Assembly (NCBI RefSeq): GCF_023091745.1
Contig: NC_068910.1
Span: forward strand, 185,101,670 to 185,165,669
Origin: Budorcas taxicolor
Lineage: Eukaryota; Chordata; Mammalia; Artiodactyla; Bovidae
DNA length: 64,000 nt
Reading direction: 5' to 3'
Shown here: positions 1 to 12,410 of the stretch, in pieces
Numbering within the stretch: the first letter of the stretch is position 1
Layout: the number at the start of each line of letters is the position of its first letter
Program-made: the position numbers and the translations under genes
The notes under the pieces: model-generated
The model's input: the letters and a program-made list of their open reading frames with translations, nothing else
Told to the model about the DNA's origin: nothing
Databases searched by the model: none

Positions 1-2968
1 AATACGCTACTGGAGATCAGTGGAGAAAAAACTCCAGAAAGAATGAAGAGACGGAGCAAAGCAAAAACAATACCCAATTGTGGATGTGACTGGTGATGGA
101 AGTAAAGTCTGATGCTCTAAAGAGCAATATTGCATAGGAATCTAGAATTTTAGGTCCATGAATCAAGGCAAATTTGAAGTGCTCAAATAGGAGATGGCAA
201 GAGTGAACATTGACATTTTAGGAATCAGTAACTAAAATGGACTGGAATGGGTGAATTTAGCTCAGATGACCATTATATACCCACTACTCTATGCTCTATG
301 CCCACTACTGTGGGCAAGAATTGCCTAGAAGAAATGGAGTGTCTATCATAGTCAACAAAGGAGTCTGAAATGCAGTACTTGGATGCAAACTCAAAAACGA
401 CAGAATGATCTCTGTTTGTTTCCAAGGCAAACCATTCAATATCACAGTAATCTAAGTCTATGCCCCGACCAATAATGCTGAAGAAGCTGAAGTTGAATGG
501 TTCTATGAAGAACTACATGGCCTTCCAGAAGTAACACCCCGAAAAGATGTCCTTTTCATTAGAGGGGACAAGAATGCAGAAGTAGGAAGTCAAGAAATAC
601 CTGGAGTAACGGGCAAATTTGGCTTTGGAGTACAGAATGAAGCAGGGCAAAGGCTAACAGAATTTTGCCAAGAGAATGCACTGGTCATAGCAAACACCCT
701 CTTCCAGCAACACGAGAACACTCTACACATGGACATCACCAAATGGTCAATACTGAAATAAGATTGAGTATATTCCTTGCAGCGAAAGATAGAGAAGCTC
801 TGTAGAGTCAGCAAAAATAAGACCGGAGCTGACTGTGGCTCAGATCATGAACTCATTATTGCTAAATTCAGACTTAAATTGAAGAAAGTAGGGAAAACCA
901 CTAGACCATTCAGGTATGGCCTAAATCAAATCCCTTATGACTATACAGTGGAAGTGAGAAATAGATTCAAGGGATTAGATCTGATAGAGTGAAAGAAGAA
1001 CTATGGACAGAGGCTCATGATGTTGTATAGGAGGCAGTGATTAAGACCATCCCCAAGAGAAAGAAATTCAAAAAGGCAAACTGGTTGTCTGAGGAGGCCT
1101 TACAAACACCTATGAAAAGAAGAGAAGCAAAAGGCAAAGGAGAAAAGGAAAGATATACCATTTGAATGCAGAGTTCCAAAAAAAAGCAAGGAGAGATAAG
1201 AACGCTTTCCTTAGTGATCAGTGCAAAGAAATAGAGTAAAGTAATAGAATGGTGAAGACTAGAGATCTCTTCAAGAAAATTAGAGATACCAAGGGAGCAT
1301 TTCATGCAGAGTGGGCACAATAAAGGACAGAAATGGTATGGACCTAACAGAAGCAGAAATATTAAGAAGAGGTGGCAAGAATACACAGAAGAACTATACA
1401 AAAAAGATATTCACGACCCAGATAACCATGATGGTTTGATCATTCACCTAGAGCCAGACATCCTGGAATGCGAAGTCAAGTGGGCTTTAGGAAGCATCAC
1501 TATGAACAAAGCTGGTGGAGGTGATGGAATTCGAATTGAGCTATTTCAGATCCTAAAAGATGATGCTGTGAAAGTGCTGCACTCAATATGCCAGCAAATT
1601 TGGAAAACTCAGCGGTGGCCACAGGACTGGAAAAGGTCGGTTTCCATTCCAATCCCAAAGAAAGGCAATGCCAAACAATGCTGAAACTACCACACAATTG
1701 AACTCATCTCACACACTAGCAAAGTAATGCTCTAAATTCTCCAAGCTTCAGCAGTATGTGAACCATGAACTCCCAGATGTTCAAGCTGATTTTAGAAAAG
1801 GCAGAGGAACCAGAGATCAGATTGCCAACATCTGTTGGATCATGGAAAAAGCAAAAGAGTTCCAGAAAAACATCTGCTTCTGCTTTATTGACTTTGCCAA
1901 AGCCTTTGGGTGGATCACAACAAATTGTGGAAAATTCTTCAAGATATGGGATGACCAGACCACCTGACTTGCCTCCTAAGAAATCTGTATGCAGGTCAAG
2001 AAGCAACAGTTAGAACTCTACATGGAACAACAGACTGGTTCCAAATTCAGAAACGAGTATGTCAAGGCAGTATATTGTCACCCTGCTTATTTAACTTCTA
2101 TGCAGCATACATCATGAGAAACGCTGGACTGGAAGAAACACAAGCTGGAATCAAGATTGCCGGGAGAAATATCAATAACCTCAGATATGCAGATGACACC
2201 ACCCTTATGGCAGAAAGTGAAGAAGAACTAAAGAGCCTCTTGGTGAAAGTGAAAGAGGAGAGTGAAAAAGTTGACTTAAAGCTCAACATTCAGAAAACGA
2301 AGATCATGGCATCTGATCCCATCACTTCATGGGAAATAGATGGGGAAGCAGTGGAAACCCTGGCTGACTTTATTTTTGGGGGGCTCCAAAATCACTGCAG
2401 ATGGTGATTGTAGCCATGAAATTAAATGATGCTTGTTCCTTGGAAGAAAAGTTATGACCAACCTAGATAGCATATTCGAAAGCAGAGACATTACTTTACC
2501 TCAAAGGTCCATCTAGTCAAAGCTATGGTTTTTCAAGTAGTTATGTGTGGATGTGAGAGTTGGACTATAAAGAATGGTAAGTACCGAAGAATTGATGCTT
2601 TTGAGCTGTGGTGTTGGAGAAGACTCTTGAGAGTCCCTTGGACTGCAAGGAGATCCAACCAGTCCATCCTAAAGGAAATCAGTCCTGAATATTCATTGGA
2701 AGGACTGATGTTGAAGCTGAAATTCCAATACTTTGGTCACCTGATGTGAAGAACTTACTCACTGAAAAACACCCTGATGCTGGGAAAGACTGAAGGCAGG
2801 AGGAGAAGGGGATGACAGGATGAGATGTTTGGATGCCATCACCGACTCAATGGACTTGAGTTTGAGTAAACCCCGGGTGTTGGTGATGGACAGGAAGGCC
2901 TGGCATGCTGCAGTCCAAGGGGTCACAAAGAGTCGGATTTTATTGAGCGGCTGAATTGAACTGAATTT
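1..2968 (+). mobile_element. BovB (RTE-type) LINE, nearly full length, cut by window edge
   Basis: The whole stretch matches the BovB order in the other copies of this window: leader, ATG context near 158, endonuclease, reverse transcriptase, then the 3' end finishing in ACTGA-type units at about 2945-2968. The leader already runs at position 1, so the true 5' end lies upstream. It is heavily decayed, with many stops, frameshifts and a local duplication near 285-310. No target-site duplication can be scored because one end is missing. It is probably among the oldest BovB copies here. Confidence 0.93.
158..2955 (+). pseudogene. BovB endonuclease/reverse transcriptase ORF, decayed
   Basis: The intact protein would nick target DNA with an APE-type endonuclease and copy its own RNA from the nick. 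The ATG at 158 is followed by a TAG eleven codons in, so it cannot be made. Recognisable blocks sit in different frames. GDKNAEVG near 565-590 is an endonuclease motif and keeps the D and N. GSDHE near 835-850 is the endonuclease SDH motif. RT N-terminal sequence lies at 1440-1680. FIDFAKAF near 1885-1910 is RT motif A with its first Asp kept. YADD near 2185-2200 is the catalytic RT motif. The C-terminal region ESWTIK..ELWCWRR lies at 2555-2625. At least five frame changes separate these blocks. Confidence 0.9.
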
Positions 2969-3124
2969 GATTATTTCAAGTTCAATCACTTGAACGTTAA
3001 AGGCATATTCTCTAAAACAAAGATAATAATGCTTCCCTTTTAGTATTGTGAGACTTAAATGAATACATAAAATGATGTTGGCATGTTATAAGTATGAAAT
3101 GTATGTTTTCCTTTTAATGTTTTT
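2969..3124. other. Short single-copy spacer, AT-rich
   Basis: AT-rich sequence between the BovB tail and the next SINE; nothing recognisable. Confidence 0.6.
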
Positions 3125-3136
3125 ATAATGAATACT

Positions 3137-3360
3137 GTGTCTGTGTGCTCAGTCACACAGTCATGTCCGACTCTTTGTGACCCCATGAACTATAGCCTGC
3201 CAGGCTCCTCTGGCCTTGGGATTTCCCAGGCAAGAATACTGGAGTGGATTGTTATTTCTTCCTCCAGGGTATCTTCCCAACCCAGGGATTGAAGTTGTAT
3301 CTCTTGTGTCTCCTGCATTGGCAGGTGGATTCTTTACCATTGACCCTCCTGGGAAGCCTG
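3137..3360 (-). mobile_element. Bov-tA2 SINE with target-site duplication
   Basis: Read on the minus strand this is a tRNA-Glu-like head (the GGGAAGCC end at 3358) followed by a Bov-A unit ending at 3137. It is flanked by a 12 bp target-site duplication, ataatgaatact at 3125-3136 and ataatgagtact at 3361-3372, with one mismatch. That fixes the ends of the insertion. Confidence 0.9.
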
Positions 3361-3534
3361 ATAATGAGTACTACTAGCAGTAGAAACCCTAGCATCTATA
3401 TAAGTAGCTGCAATGTTAGATAATTGTCATGGTCAAATTTGCTTCTTCTGTAATAGAGTTTCTTCAGAAATGGGATTTGTATCTTGCTATAAATCTTGAG
3501 GGAAGACCTCATGATGTTGGAAGTACCCTATGAG

Positions 3535-3640
3535 GCTGGGCTTCATGTGACCTGAGTTACTTACTAGTTGTGTGACTTTGGCAGAATTATATAACACTTC
3601 TAGGGCTCTAGTTGGCCTTAAAATATTCTCAGATGAAATA
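3535..3640 (+). mobile_element. MIR core fragment
   Basis: The stretch reading ACTTACTAGTTGTGTGACTT, followed by a decayed version of the MIR run towards 'cctcagtttcc', matches the conserved core of the ancient mammalian MIR SINE. The ends are indistinct. Confidence 0.6.
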
Positions 3641-3866
3641 ATCTCAGGATGGAACTTCTTTGACCAAATCTCAAAAGCCTAAATCATTGTCTGAAGGTTC
3701 AGCCCCTCTTTTAGACTTTCAGACCTATGGGTGTAATGACTGGCTTGCTTTCGACAGTTGGAGCAGGGAGGAGATACAGAGGGATAGGCTCTAATACTAC
3801 CAGTGTTTTCCCCAGCAAAATTTGGGATAAATTAAGCTTGTGACAACCTGAAGTCTAAAACACCTC

Positions 3867-4020
3867 ATCCGTGGGGGAGTTCCCTTGTAGTCTAATGGTT
3901 AGAATTCTAAACTTTCACTGGCCATGGCCTGGGCTCAGCCCCTGGTCAGGGGACTGAGATTCTGCAAAGTCTCATGGTCAAGCCAAAAAAACTCCCCTAA
4001 AACAGAGAAAAACAAAAATA
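3867..4020 (+). mobile_element. CHR-type tRNA-derived SINE
   Basis: Begins with the typical gagttccc-ttg-tagtctaatggtta tRNA-like head at about 3877 and ends with an A-rich tail. A near-perfect target-site duplication, taaaacacctc at 3856-3866 and taaaatacctc at 4021-4031 (10 of 11), supports the limits. This class predates the split of ruminants from whales. Confidence 0.75.
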
Positions 4021-4040
4021 TAAAATACCTCTTTTGAGAT

Positions 4041-4075
<35 letters not shown>
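4041..4075. repeat. (AC)n(AT)n microsatellite
   Basis: Four AC units followed by about thirteen AT units, lying just beyond the A-rich tail of the preceding SINE. Confidence 0.95.
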
Positions 4076-4077
<2 letters not shown>

Positions 4078-4299
4078 GAAAAAGTTTGATATTTTTATAT
4101 CACTATGTATATATTACCAAAGCTCATTGCTATGGATAAAAATTCAGAATACAATCCAGTAGTTGACTATTCATACCATCAATGTCTTTCTTTCTCTCTC
4201 TTAGCCTGTAAATAGCCTAAATTTTAGACAACAATTTTAAATGCCAAGGACATCTTTGATATAACATAAAGTAATTCCCAATGACGACTGCTTGCTCTT

Positions 4300-5570
4300 C
4301 CCATGACAGGAATCAGCCACTCTATTTCCTGTTCGTTGTATGAATGCGTATATGTATTAATGGTGAACAATGGCACATTTAATCTAGAAGCAAAAGGAGA
4401 TGTTCACAACCAGACAGTAGCATTTGATACAGAAAGGGAGGGTATACCCACACACATAAGCAAAGGAGGGCAACTAATGAATAAAACATCTTTTTAGAAG
4501 TGCAGAAAAATCAGTTGCACCATGTTAAAGCTGTTGCCAGGCAACATATCTTTTCACAATAAACACTTGTGAGTCAGATAACTCATGGAGACATTGAATT
4601 GGCAAATGTAACTGCTCTCAGGCAACTTCTGCAGTGTAGAGAATGCTCACAATCCTTTGCACAACATCAGGAATGCCTCTCTCCTTGTAACAATTTCTCC
4701 TTTGAACCACATTATTTGTTTTCATCTCTTCATGGGAATTCCCAGTCTTTATGCCTGAATCCCTCTTTATCTTGCAGGCAGCCAGGATGCACATGCAGAT
4801 CAGGAACACATTCTTCACGGTCTAGGGCTGGGAGAATGCCGTCATCCCACCTCAGGTGTGGAATGTGCAACTTTTGCAGAGGAGTTGAGAAATAAGGAAA
4901 GCTAGATCTATGAGGAATCTCTGTTGGTGCAAGAGAAAATTAAAACAAACACCATGCACGTTTATTTATTAAGTCCAGTCAGGGAGAGAAAGGAACCCCA
5001 CCCCCCTACCTGCCCCCACAGACTTGGCCATCATGAGAGACGCGGGACACAACAGGAATAGGGAATTGTCTTTTAGAGGATAGAATGAGATGACCTCAGG
5101 ACCACCCACCCTTGTATTAGCAGAGCCGACAGAGAAAGCAGATTTTCGAACAGTAACTTGCTGTCTGATACTCCTGGCAGAAATACAAAAACATACTTCC
5201 ATCTCAGATTTATGGCACCATAATGTATTCCCTCTAAGCTTTCCAGATAGCTCCCATTGCCAAATGTGACCGAAGCATAATCACAGCGACTAAAACAAAT
5301 TAAATGTTCAGTTAAAGACAAGCCCTCGCCCCCTAAAAAATATGAGTAAGGGAAAGAAAAGCCCCCAGATTGGTAATAAATTAATGCCATGTCAGGTTTT
5401 TTAGTCAGCAAGCTTAGAGCCAGACCTTTCCAGTGCTGCCAGGGGTCCGTGTGATCAACGGAGGGAGAGCTTTTCTCCTGCTGAATGGGCGGCACTACAC
5501 AGACCCAGGGCGCCTGAGTTCTGCTTTGTTTAGTATCTACAGCAACAATGGCCATCTTTTAAAAAATAAT
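4300..5570. promoter_or_regulatory. Single-copy block, less AT-rich; candidate regulatory element
   Basis: This 1.3 kb has no repeat I recognise and is visibly less AT-rich than its neighbours. It contains a near-palindromic RFX-type X-box (4533-4545), several CAAT and TAAT-type motifs and a cluster of short frames. The longest is 160 codons on the minus strand (5073-5555). It has no domain, signal peptide or membrane pattern that I recognise, so I do not call it a gene. A noncoding enhancer is a plausible alternative; the sequence alone cannot decide. Confidence 0.25.
4533..4545. promoter_or_regulatory. RFX X-box-like palindrome
   Basis: GTTGCCAGGCAAC is a perfect 6+6 inverted repeat with a one-base spacer. 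It fits the RFX-family consensus GTNRCC-N(0-3)-RGYAAC. Binding is inferred only from the motif. Confidence 0.4.
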
Positions 5571-5964
5571 TTTAGATTATTCTCACATCATGTTTCAAAG
5601 TATATCTCATTTTTTTTGTGGCAGCAAGATAAGTAACATATATCTTTTGCTACTTTAAGATAAATGCAATTTCAATATTTTCCATGTTTACTGAAAGTGA
5701 GATTAACATTTTATTGCAGAAATTTCCTCCCCTACAGGTTAAAGTTTAACATTTGAACACGTCCTCCCAAATACTACTTTACTGTTCTCTCATTATCCAT
5801 TTTTTTGGTGTGTACAGAATTTTGCAATTTGATTGTTAAGTAATATGACCCTTTTCTTTTAGGAGAAGAATGAATTAAGCTAACAAAGATTGAAAATTAG
5901 CAATTCTGGAAAAAAATTTAAGTCTCTTTCATATATTTGTACAAATTTTGGAGCTGGGTGTGGC
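5571..5964. other. AT-rich single-copy DNA
   Basis: Nothing recognisable; a few T-runs only. Confidence 0.5.
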
Positions 5965-6079
5965 TCTCAGAGTTTATATATTCCAATTATTTTGTGATGT
6001 AGAAATTGAGAGCCTGGAATTTGAAACAACTTGCTTGAGTTCATCAAATTAGTTAATTAACCAACTCTAAAACTCAGAT
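5965..6079 (-). mobile_element. MIR-like fragment
   Basis: The minus-oriented MIR pattern (gagagcctgga, then acttgcttgagttcatcaaa, then a decayed 'agctagtaa' equivalent) is visible but diverged. Ends are approximate. Confidence 0.45.
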
Positions 6080-6120
6080 GGGAGATTCCCTGGTAGCTCA
6101 GTTGGTAAAGAATCCTCCTG
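6080..6120 (+). mobile_element. Isolated tRNA-like head of a Bov-tA SINE
   Basis: Only the first ~41 bases of a Bov-tA head are present (ggagattccctggtagctca and on), then the match stops. A short direct repeat, ctcagat, occurs just before it (6073-6079) and just after it (6124-6130). Losing the 3' part is unusual for a SINE, which normally loses its 5' part. Confidence 0.6.
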
Positions 6121-6277
6121 GCTCTCAGATTTAGCAATATTTTCTTACATATTATTTCTGCCTCTTCCTTATAATGAAATATGAAGAGACTTCAAAACAT
6201 AAAATAAAGAGTAGTATTTCCTAAGTTTAAAAAGGAAAGGAATAAAAGCACAATGCCATTTTGAAATAGATATCCAT

Positions 6278-6385
6278 TGTTGTTCAGTTGCTAAGTTGTG
6301 TCCAGCTCTTTGTGAGCCCATGGACTACAGCATGCCAGGCTTCCCTGAATTTTACTATCTTCTAGAATTTTCTCAAATTCTTACT
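6278..6385 (-). mobile_element. BovB 3'-end fragment, diverged
   Basis: On the minus strand this matches the BovB terminal segment (gttgctaagttgtgtcc, then catgccaggcttccctg). It then decays through the part that would read 'ctcaaactcatgtcc'. About 100 bp remain. Confidence 0.7.
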
Positions 6386-7995
6386 TTTAAGGTGAAAAAT
6401 TTACTGAGAAGAGAATTCCATCTAAAGATGTGTCTTGAATATATCAGTCAACAAACATCAAGTACTTGTGTAACAATTTGTGTGGCTATTATTCACTTTA
6501 ATAAGAATGGTGGTGCCTTATTTATCAATTTTTTTTCTTTTAGAAATATAAAAAGAAGCAGACTATAGGTCATTTAAGAAAAATTTGAAATAATACTGGT
6601 ATATTAAGATTGATTGTCCAATTCTGTAGTTGGTACTGTAGATTTAATTGATTGTCCAGTTCTACAAGTACACTCTGCAAGTGTTTTTCCCAGAACTAAA
6701 TATTGTCACTTTATTATATACCTCCAAAATTATACTTTGTACATGGCGTATATGTTAGTCATCTTAATGCATTAGTGCTAGATGAGGTGCTAAGCTCATT
6801 CACCCATGAGACAGAGATAATAATGCTTGCCATAAACACCCAGACAGGAACAAAATGAAATCACAAATATTAATTTATTATTAATTGTAAAGCACCATAC
6901 AGACATAACAAAGTACCTATTTTATTTCTTATATACAAATATCAGGGACCAAAGTATAATATTGAATTTTCCTTGCTTTGTCTCAAAGGGCAAATAATTA
7001 ACAAGAAATTGTGTAGCAAAGAAATAGTCTAACATATAAGTATCTCTAAACTTTATGACCACCTGGGCCTTTGAAGTTATGCTAAAAACATTCTTAGCCA
7101 GTGGGTTCTTCTTATTATATGTCCATGAAGGGTTTCCATACATTTGTCGAAGTTTTAAAACTAATGACTTAAAATGTTCCTTCTGAATAGGCTTAAATTT
7201 TCACTACAAATTAAGTCACAATTGAAATAATAATTAATTTTGTTACAGAAATTCATATCAAGTTATAATAATTTCAGCCTATTTTTTGTAACTGCATGTT
7301 TCTCCTATTGCTTTAAAGCTAATTTAGGCCACATTATATACAAAATTAAATCTTACTTTTATAGCTACACCCTTGGGGTTCAATGAAAAGGCTTTATGAG
7401 CTAGAAATTAAAAGTACTGGTTGAAAATGCTATTACATTATACCAGCTATTATTAAGGCAATTTACAAAGTTGGTGCTAAAACTATGCACATTTTTCATT
7501 GTTAGTCCTCATATATTCAGTAAGCCCATGGGACTGTTTGGTATATAATTTGGCAAATAAAATCACTTGAAAAGTAAACAGCAAATCAATGGCATTTATC
7601 ACAAAAGAAAATTACACTATACCAACAGCAACATTTATTTAACCCAATATTGTTATGAATTAACACATTTATACTAGGTGATTCCAGGAAGACATTTGGA
7701 TGCTACATTCCTCAGCTATGAATGAATGTGATTTCATCCTAGCAATTTCTTCTCTGAAACTGGGAAAAATGATGAAATTATTGAGGGCATACTTTCAGTA
7801 AAATATACTTCTGATGTTTTAAGACTCTCAGTTTCTCTAAGGAAGTATACTGTGATATGTACATATGTTTATGTTGTCTGAAAGCCTGCCAGGCCTCAGA
7901 TAAATTTAAAATATCTTTCATAGTTTGAAAGATATATAAGTTGAATATGTAAGTTTAACCTAGATAATAGTTACAAATTTTTCCTTTCAAAGACT
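6386..7995. other. AT-rich single-copy DNA
   Basis: No repeat, exon or RNA gene recognised. Short frames (for example 6922-7143 minus) are of the length expected by chance. Confidence 0.55.
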
Positions 7996-8005
7996 TGAAA
8001 AGATT

Positions 8006-8055
8006 CAGTTCAGTCAGTTCAGTCGCTCAGTTGTGTCCGACTCTATGCGACCCCA
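8006..8055 (-). mobile_element. 50 bp stub of BovB 3' end with perfect target-site duplication
   Basis: Only the ACTGA-type tail and the first ~30 bp of the BovB 3' terminus are present. The stub is flanked by a perfect 10 bp duplication, tgaaaagatt, at 7996-8005 and 8056-8065. This is a very short, genuinely inserted copy, produced when reverse transcription stopped almost at once. Confidence 0.88.
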
Positions 8056-8065
8056 TGAAAAGATT

Positions 8066-11000
8066 AGTAATATTTAAATCACTATAACAAAAGCAAGCAT
8101 ATACAAAGATGTCATTTTTAATAATCTTTACTTTTGTGCATTAAAATATGAAAACAAGAGACACTTTGAGACAATCTTGAACTTATTTTTTAAGTACATA
8201 TTGAGATTTTTGATGGTACATAGTGTTATGGTATTTCATAATGAAAAAGCTTCTCTATTAAGAGAACAATATTTGACTGCTTCCAGTACAAGTACAAAAT
8301 GGCTATTAATGTTTTATGTTGAAAGAAAAACCATTTAATGTTCTACTTGATATACAACTGACATATAAGACCTCTCAATGTTTAATTTTTGTATACTTTT
8401 GCAGCAATAAGTGATATTTCCACATGGAAGTGTATTTTTTGTTTCTTCTTTTCACTATGGCTGATACTTTTGAACAGGTTGTGGTCACTACATTGTAGAT
8501 TAATGAAAGTAACCTTACCTTCACACTGTGTCAACCATCAGGGTTAGGAAGAAGCAGAGGATAATTTTAGGATCTGAAAGAAGTGACTAAAAAGGGTAGA
8601 GTGAAAACAATAGACCTTTTTCTAAGTCAGAAGAATCGAATCTTTTTTGTGAGAACATGATTCCTGTCAGGCCAAAGCAGGGATAACAAATCCAAATATC
8701 TACATGCACCTGTCAGTGTGTGAATCATGCCAATATATGGCCACAGGGAATGGTGGGCTTGGGAAGAACTAACTTGCAAGGGCATGTGTGCTTAGACGCA
8801 AGTAAATGGAGAAATTTGAAAAATGCTATGATGCCAAAGCAGGTTTTTGAAAGCTAAATTTACCCAATTGGGTTGCCACTTAGCAACCCCGGAAGATTTA
8901 ACTTGTGTGTGTGTGTTCTCAGTTTCTAGCTGTGAAGTCCCTAAGGAGATGAAAAGTGAAAAGCAGTACAGTAACTGGTTGAAACCGTTCCACAAGGGAA
9001 ATTTCACTAGATTTCAGAGATACTAATAGATTACAAATAGTCTAGAAATCTACCACATATAGCTTGTGGATGCTTGGGTAGACTTTGGCTGACTAATAGG
9101 TAACTCCTGGTGAGGGCAAAATAAAGCGGATAAATGATATATGTTAAACTAGTAAATTATTTAAAATTTCTCCCTCCTTATTAGGACAATTTCTGTTTTG
9201 TCCAAAACACAAGGAAAATGGATTCATAGCTGTGTATGTGGAAAAGCTGAAAACTGTTTCTTTATTGAGTTTCCATATTCATAACTCCAGCAAATAATTA
9301 ATGTAACTAATCTGAAATTTCATGAAAAGTAATTCAATTTTATGATGTCTACAACAATTAAATTTATCAAGACCCATAAATCATAAAAATAGAAAAAAAT
9401 GATAATCTGTGAAATTTCAGATATCAAAGTGTTTCCATAAGAGGATTTATTTTTTACATATTAACAAGTATATATATTATATATATTATAAAACTCAGAT
9501 TATTTTATAATTTTATAATAAAACACAATTGATTTTTAGTTTAAGAATTGAAATTTGGACTTAACCTTTGGACAGTTCCACATGATGTTAATAATATGTT
9601 TTATTCATTTAAAATATTCTCACTGTTCTTATTTATGGAATCATTCATTAGGGGCCCTTAGTCCAGAAATTTGTTTGCTCCAAATAAGTAAGATTGAAGA
9701 TCAAAGCTTTATTTTTATGATGAAAAAGAAGATAGCCATAGAATTAATGTTTAATTCCCTAAACAATTATTGTATCCCTAAACAATTAGTTCACATGCTT
9801 TTCTGGTATCTCTAAATGAATGATTTTAAATATGACTAATAAGTAAATGGGGGGAAAAGACTACATTACTTAGGAATTTTATTAGACTGTCAATTTAAAT
9901 AATCATTCCTCTGACAAAGTGCAACTTCACATTTAAATAAATGTATATTAAACACTTTAAATTGATAGCACCAAGTCTTCCCTTGGGTATGAATCATTTA
10001 GACTTTTCTAGTACACTGTTGTAAAGCATGATATTATAATGCATTAATCTAGTATATTAATATCTTTGATTATAAATTCATCATTAAGAGGTAAAAGTGT
10101 GCCTAATATAGCAAAATAATTATTTTTTCTGTTATATCTAAAAAAATCATTATATTTCAACAGTAACAATTATTTTAAAGATAATCATTAAAACAACAAA
10201 ACCTCCAAATTTGCTCCATTAAATAGTCTTTAAATAAATTAAAGATCATTAGCCAATTACATTTATTATTTATTCACACAAGGATTCACAACCAAAATGA
10301 ATGTGGTTTTGTTCCCTATCTTTGGAGTTGTTAGGATATAAGCTATTTTATTATTACAGCAGATCATTTTTGTACACATCATGAAATCAAATTATGAAAG
10401 CTGAAATGAGATATTCAATCTGTCATACTGATCTTTTCTCTTAAAAGCCAAGATTTTAAAATTTCAAATTATACTGAACTGATTTATTAGTTTCAAAGCT
10501 GTTCTGACACTAACATGGTTTAAACTGATAGGAATAGTACAGCATCAAACCATTCCTGGTGTGAAGGAATATTTTTAGAAACTTAACAACACTGAATTCT
10601 TTACTATGTGATAGATAACACATATATTGTTAACTGAAAAGAACAAATATGAAAATATCATTTAAAGATGAGCTTGCAAATCATTTAATTTTAACATTGT
10701 ATTTGAAGATTGAGGAAAATTGCATTGTTTAAAATGCTAATGTATTATTTTCTGCTTGACCTTTTAAGAATCTAGGAAGAGTGAATAGTTAAAATGTACT
10801 TGGAGAGTGTTTATCTACTAATCCACCTAGATTATTTATAATCAATAACATATTAATATGTTAAGTAAAAGGACTGCAAGTTAAGAAATTACAGATGAAA
10901 TGTTCACAAATATTTTTAGTGAGTTAAGTTCCACCAAATTTATTTTTGAAAACCCTTTCATGTTTATAAATACATAACGTCTCACCACATCTACTAAGTG

Positions 11001-12390
11001 TTTACTTCGATTCTGACAGATAGTCAATCCTTCGTTAATTAAATATATATACCCAAGTTGGGTTTTAAAAGACATATCAATGAACTCAAATTAGTTTGTG
11101 AAATGTTAGGCAAATCAAATTTGGATTTCCCCTGCTTTGAATATCCACTTGTCTAGATTCTTCCCACCTGCTGCTGTGTGTTCATTCTTTTTTCAAAGCT
11201 TCATCTATTTGCAAAAAAAGAAGGAAATTGGTATTGTCTTGTGTTGTTTCATCCTTAAAGTGAAACCATTTGCAAGAAAATTATAGGTCCCTAGTGTTGA
11301 GCTTCTTTGCATATTAATTTTGTTAGCCTTACCTCCTGTGGTCTTTAGTTCTGGAAGGCCTATTAGATAATACACAAGATAAATTTTTCCCTTGTATCTT
11401 TGAGCTAGCAGAAAATACATCCATTTTCTCTTAAAACTGAAATTTGCAGTACTAGTCACGCATATTTTCCTCTATTCTACAAATAGAGATTTATTTAATT
11501 AAGCATGTTAAGCATTGGAATAGTCAATATTAGTTATATTCCTGTAACCCAAGTTCCTGAGAATATATATTAAAGTAAATATAAGTATTGCACAGCATTC
11601 CAAACTAGTCAGTATAATATCATGAAATTTGAACTTTGAATAAAAGTCTGAAATCATAAAGATTACTTTTTACTATAAATAAGAAATAGTCCAAACAAGT
11701 ATAGAAAGGCAAATCATTCATGTATATTGGAAATATAATGATATAAAATAATCTAATTTAGATGGAAATTATCAATTGTTAGTGACACAAGCATACAAGG
11801 ATGTACTGAAAGAAGGACACGTTCTTAGCACTTAAAAAATTCCAGATGTTAGTTCTTCATTTCTCTCTTTGTAACATTTCATTAGGATCTAAAATTAGCT
11901 TGCACTGTTTAGGTTCATCCTTTTTGAACACTAATGTTTTGAAAATTCCTAAATTTGACATGGAAGTTTGAAACCAATTTAAGAGATTAAACATGACAAT
12001 GAAAAGAGAATATAAGAGAGTGAAATAGTGATCTCTGTTAGAAGTTAGAGTCATTAAGAATAAAGAATATAGAGTGAGTTTGGGAAAGCTTTCCCCTTAA
12101 AAAAGTGGCACTATGTTTTTAATCAGAGCATTTAAACTGTACCTGTAAAGGCAAGATGAACATTGCTTGCTATTGAGAAGAGGTTCAGGGGCTTATCGTC
12201 TTTGAGAATTTTATAAAATTTCTGAATAATTTTAATTTTTGGAATTGTTTTACTGTCATAGAAAGGAAGCAATAAAAATGTTACCAGTCAAAAAAGTAAT
12301 TCTTTTATATGTTATTTAAAACAAGTCAATGATAATTTGTACTAGTGGAAAAATACTTTAACAAGAGATTCACAAAAATCAAGATTTTTA
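8066..12390. other. Long AT-rich single-copy stretch
   Basis: No recognisable mobile element or exon in about 4.3 kb. Minor simple sequence only: a short GT run near 8902-8916 and an AT-rich near-palindrome near 9468-9492. Short frames at 9555-9815, 10881-11075 and 11205-11459 have no recognisable domain. Confidence 0.5.
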
Positions 12391-12410
12391 TATTTGTTTA
12401 TATTTTTAAA

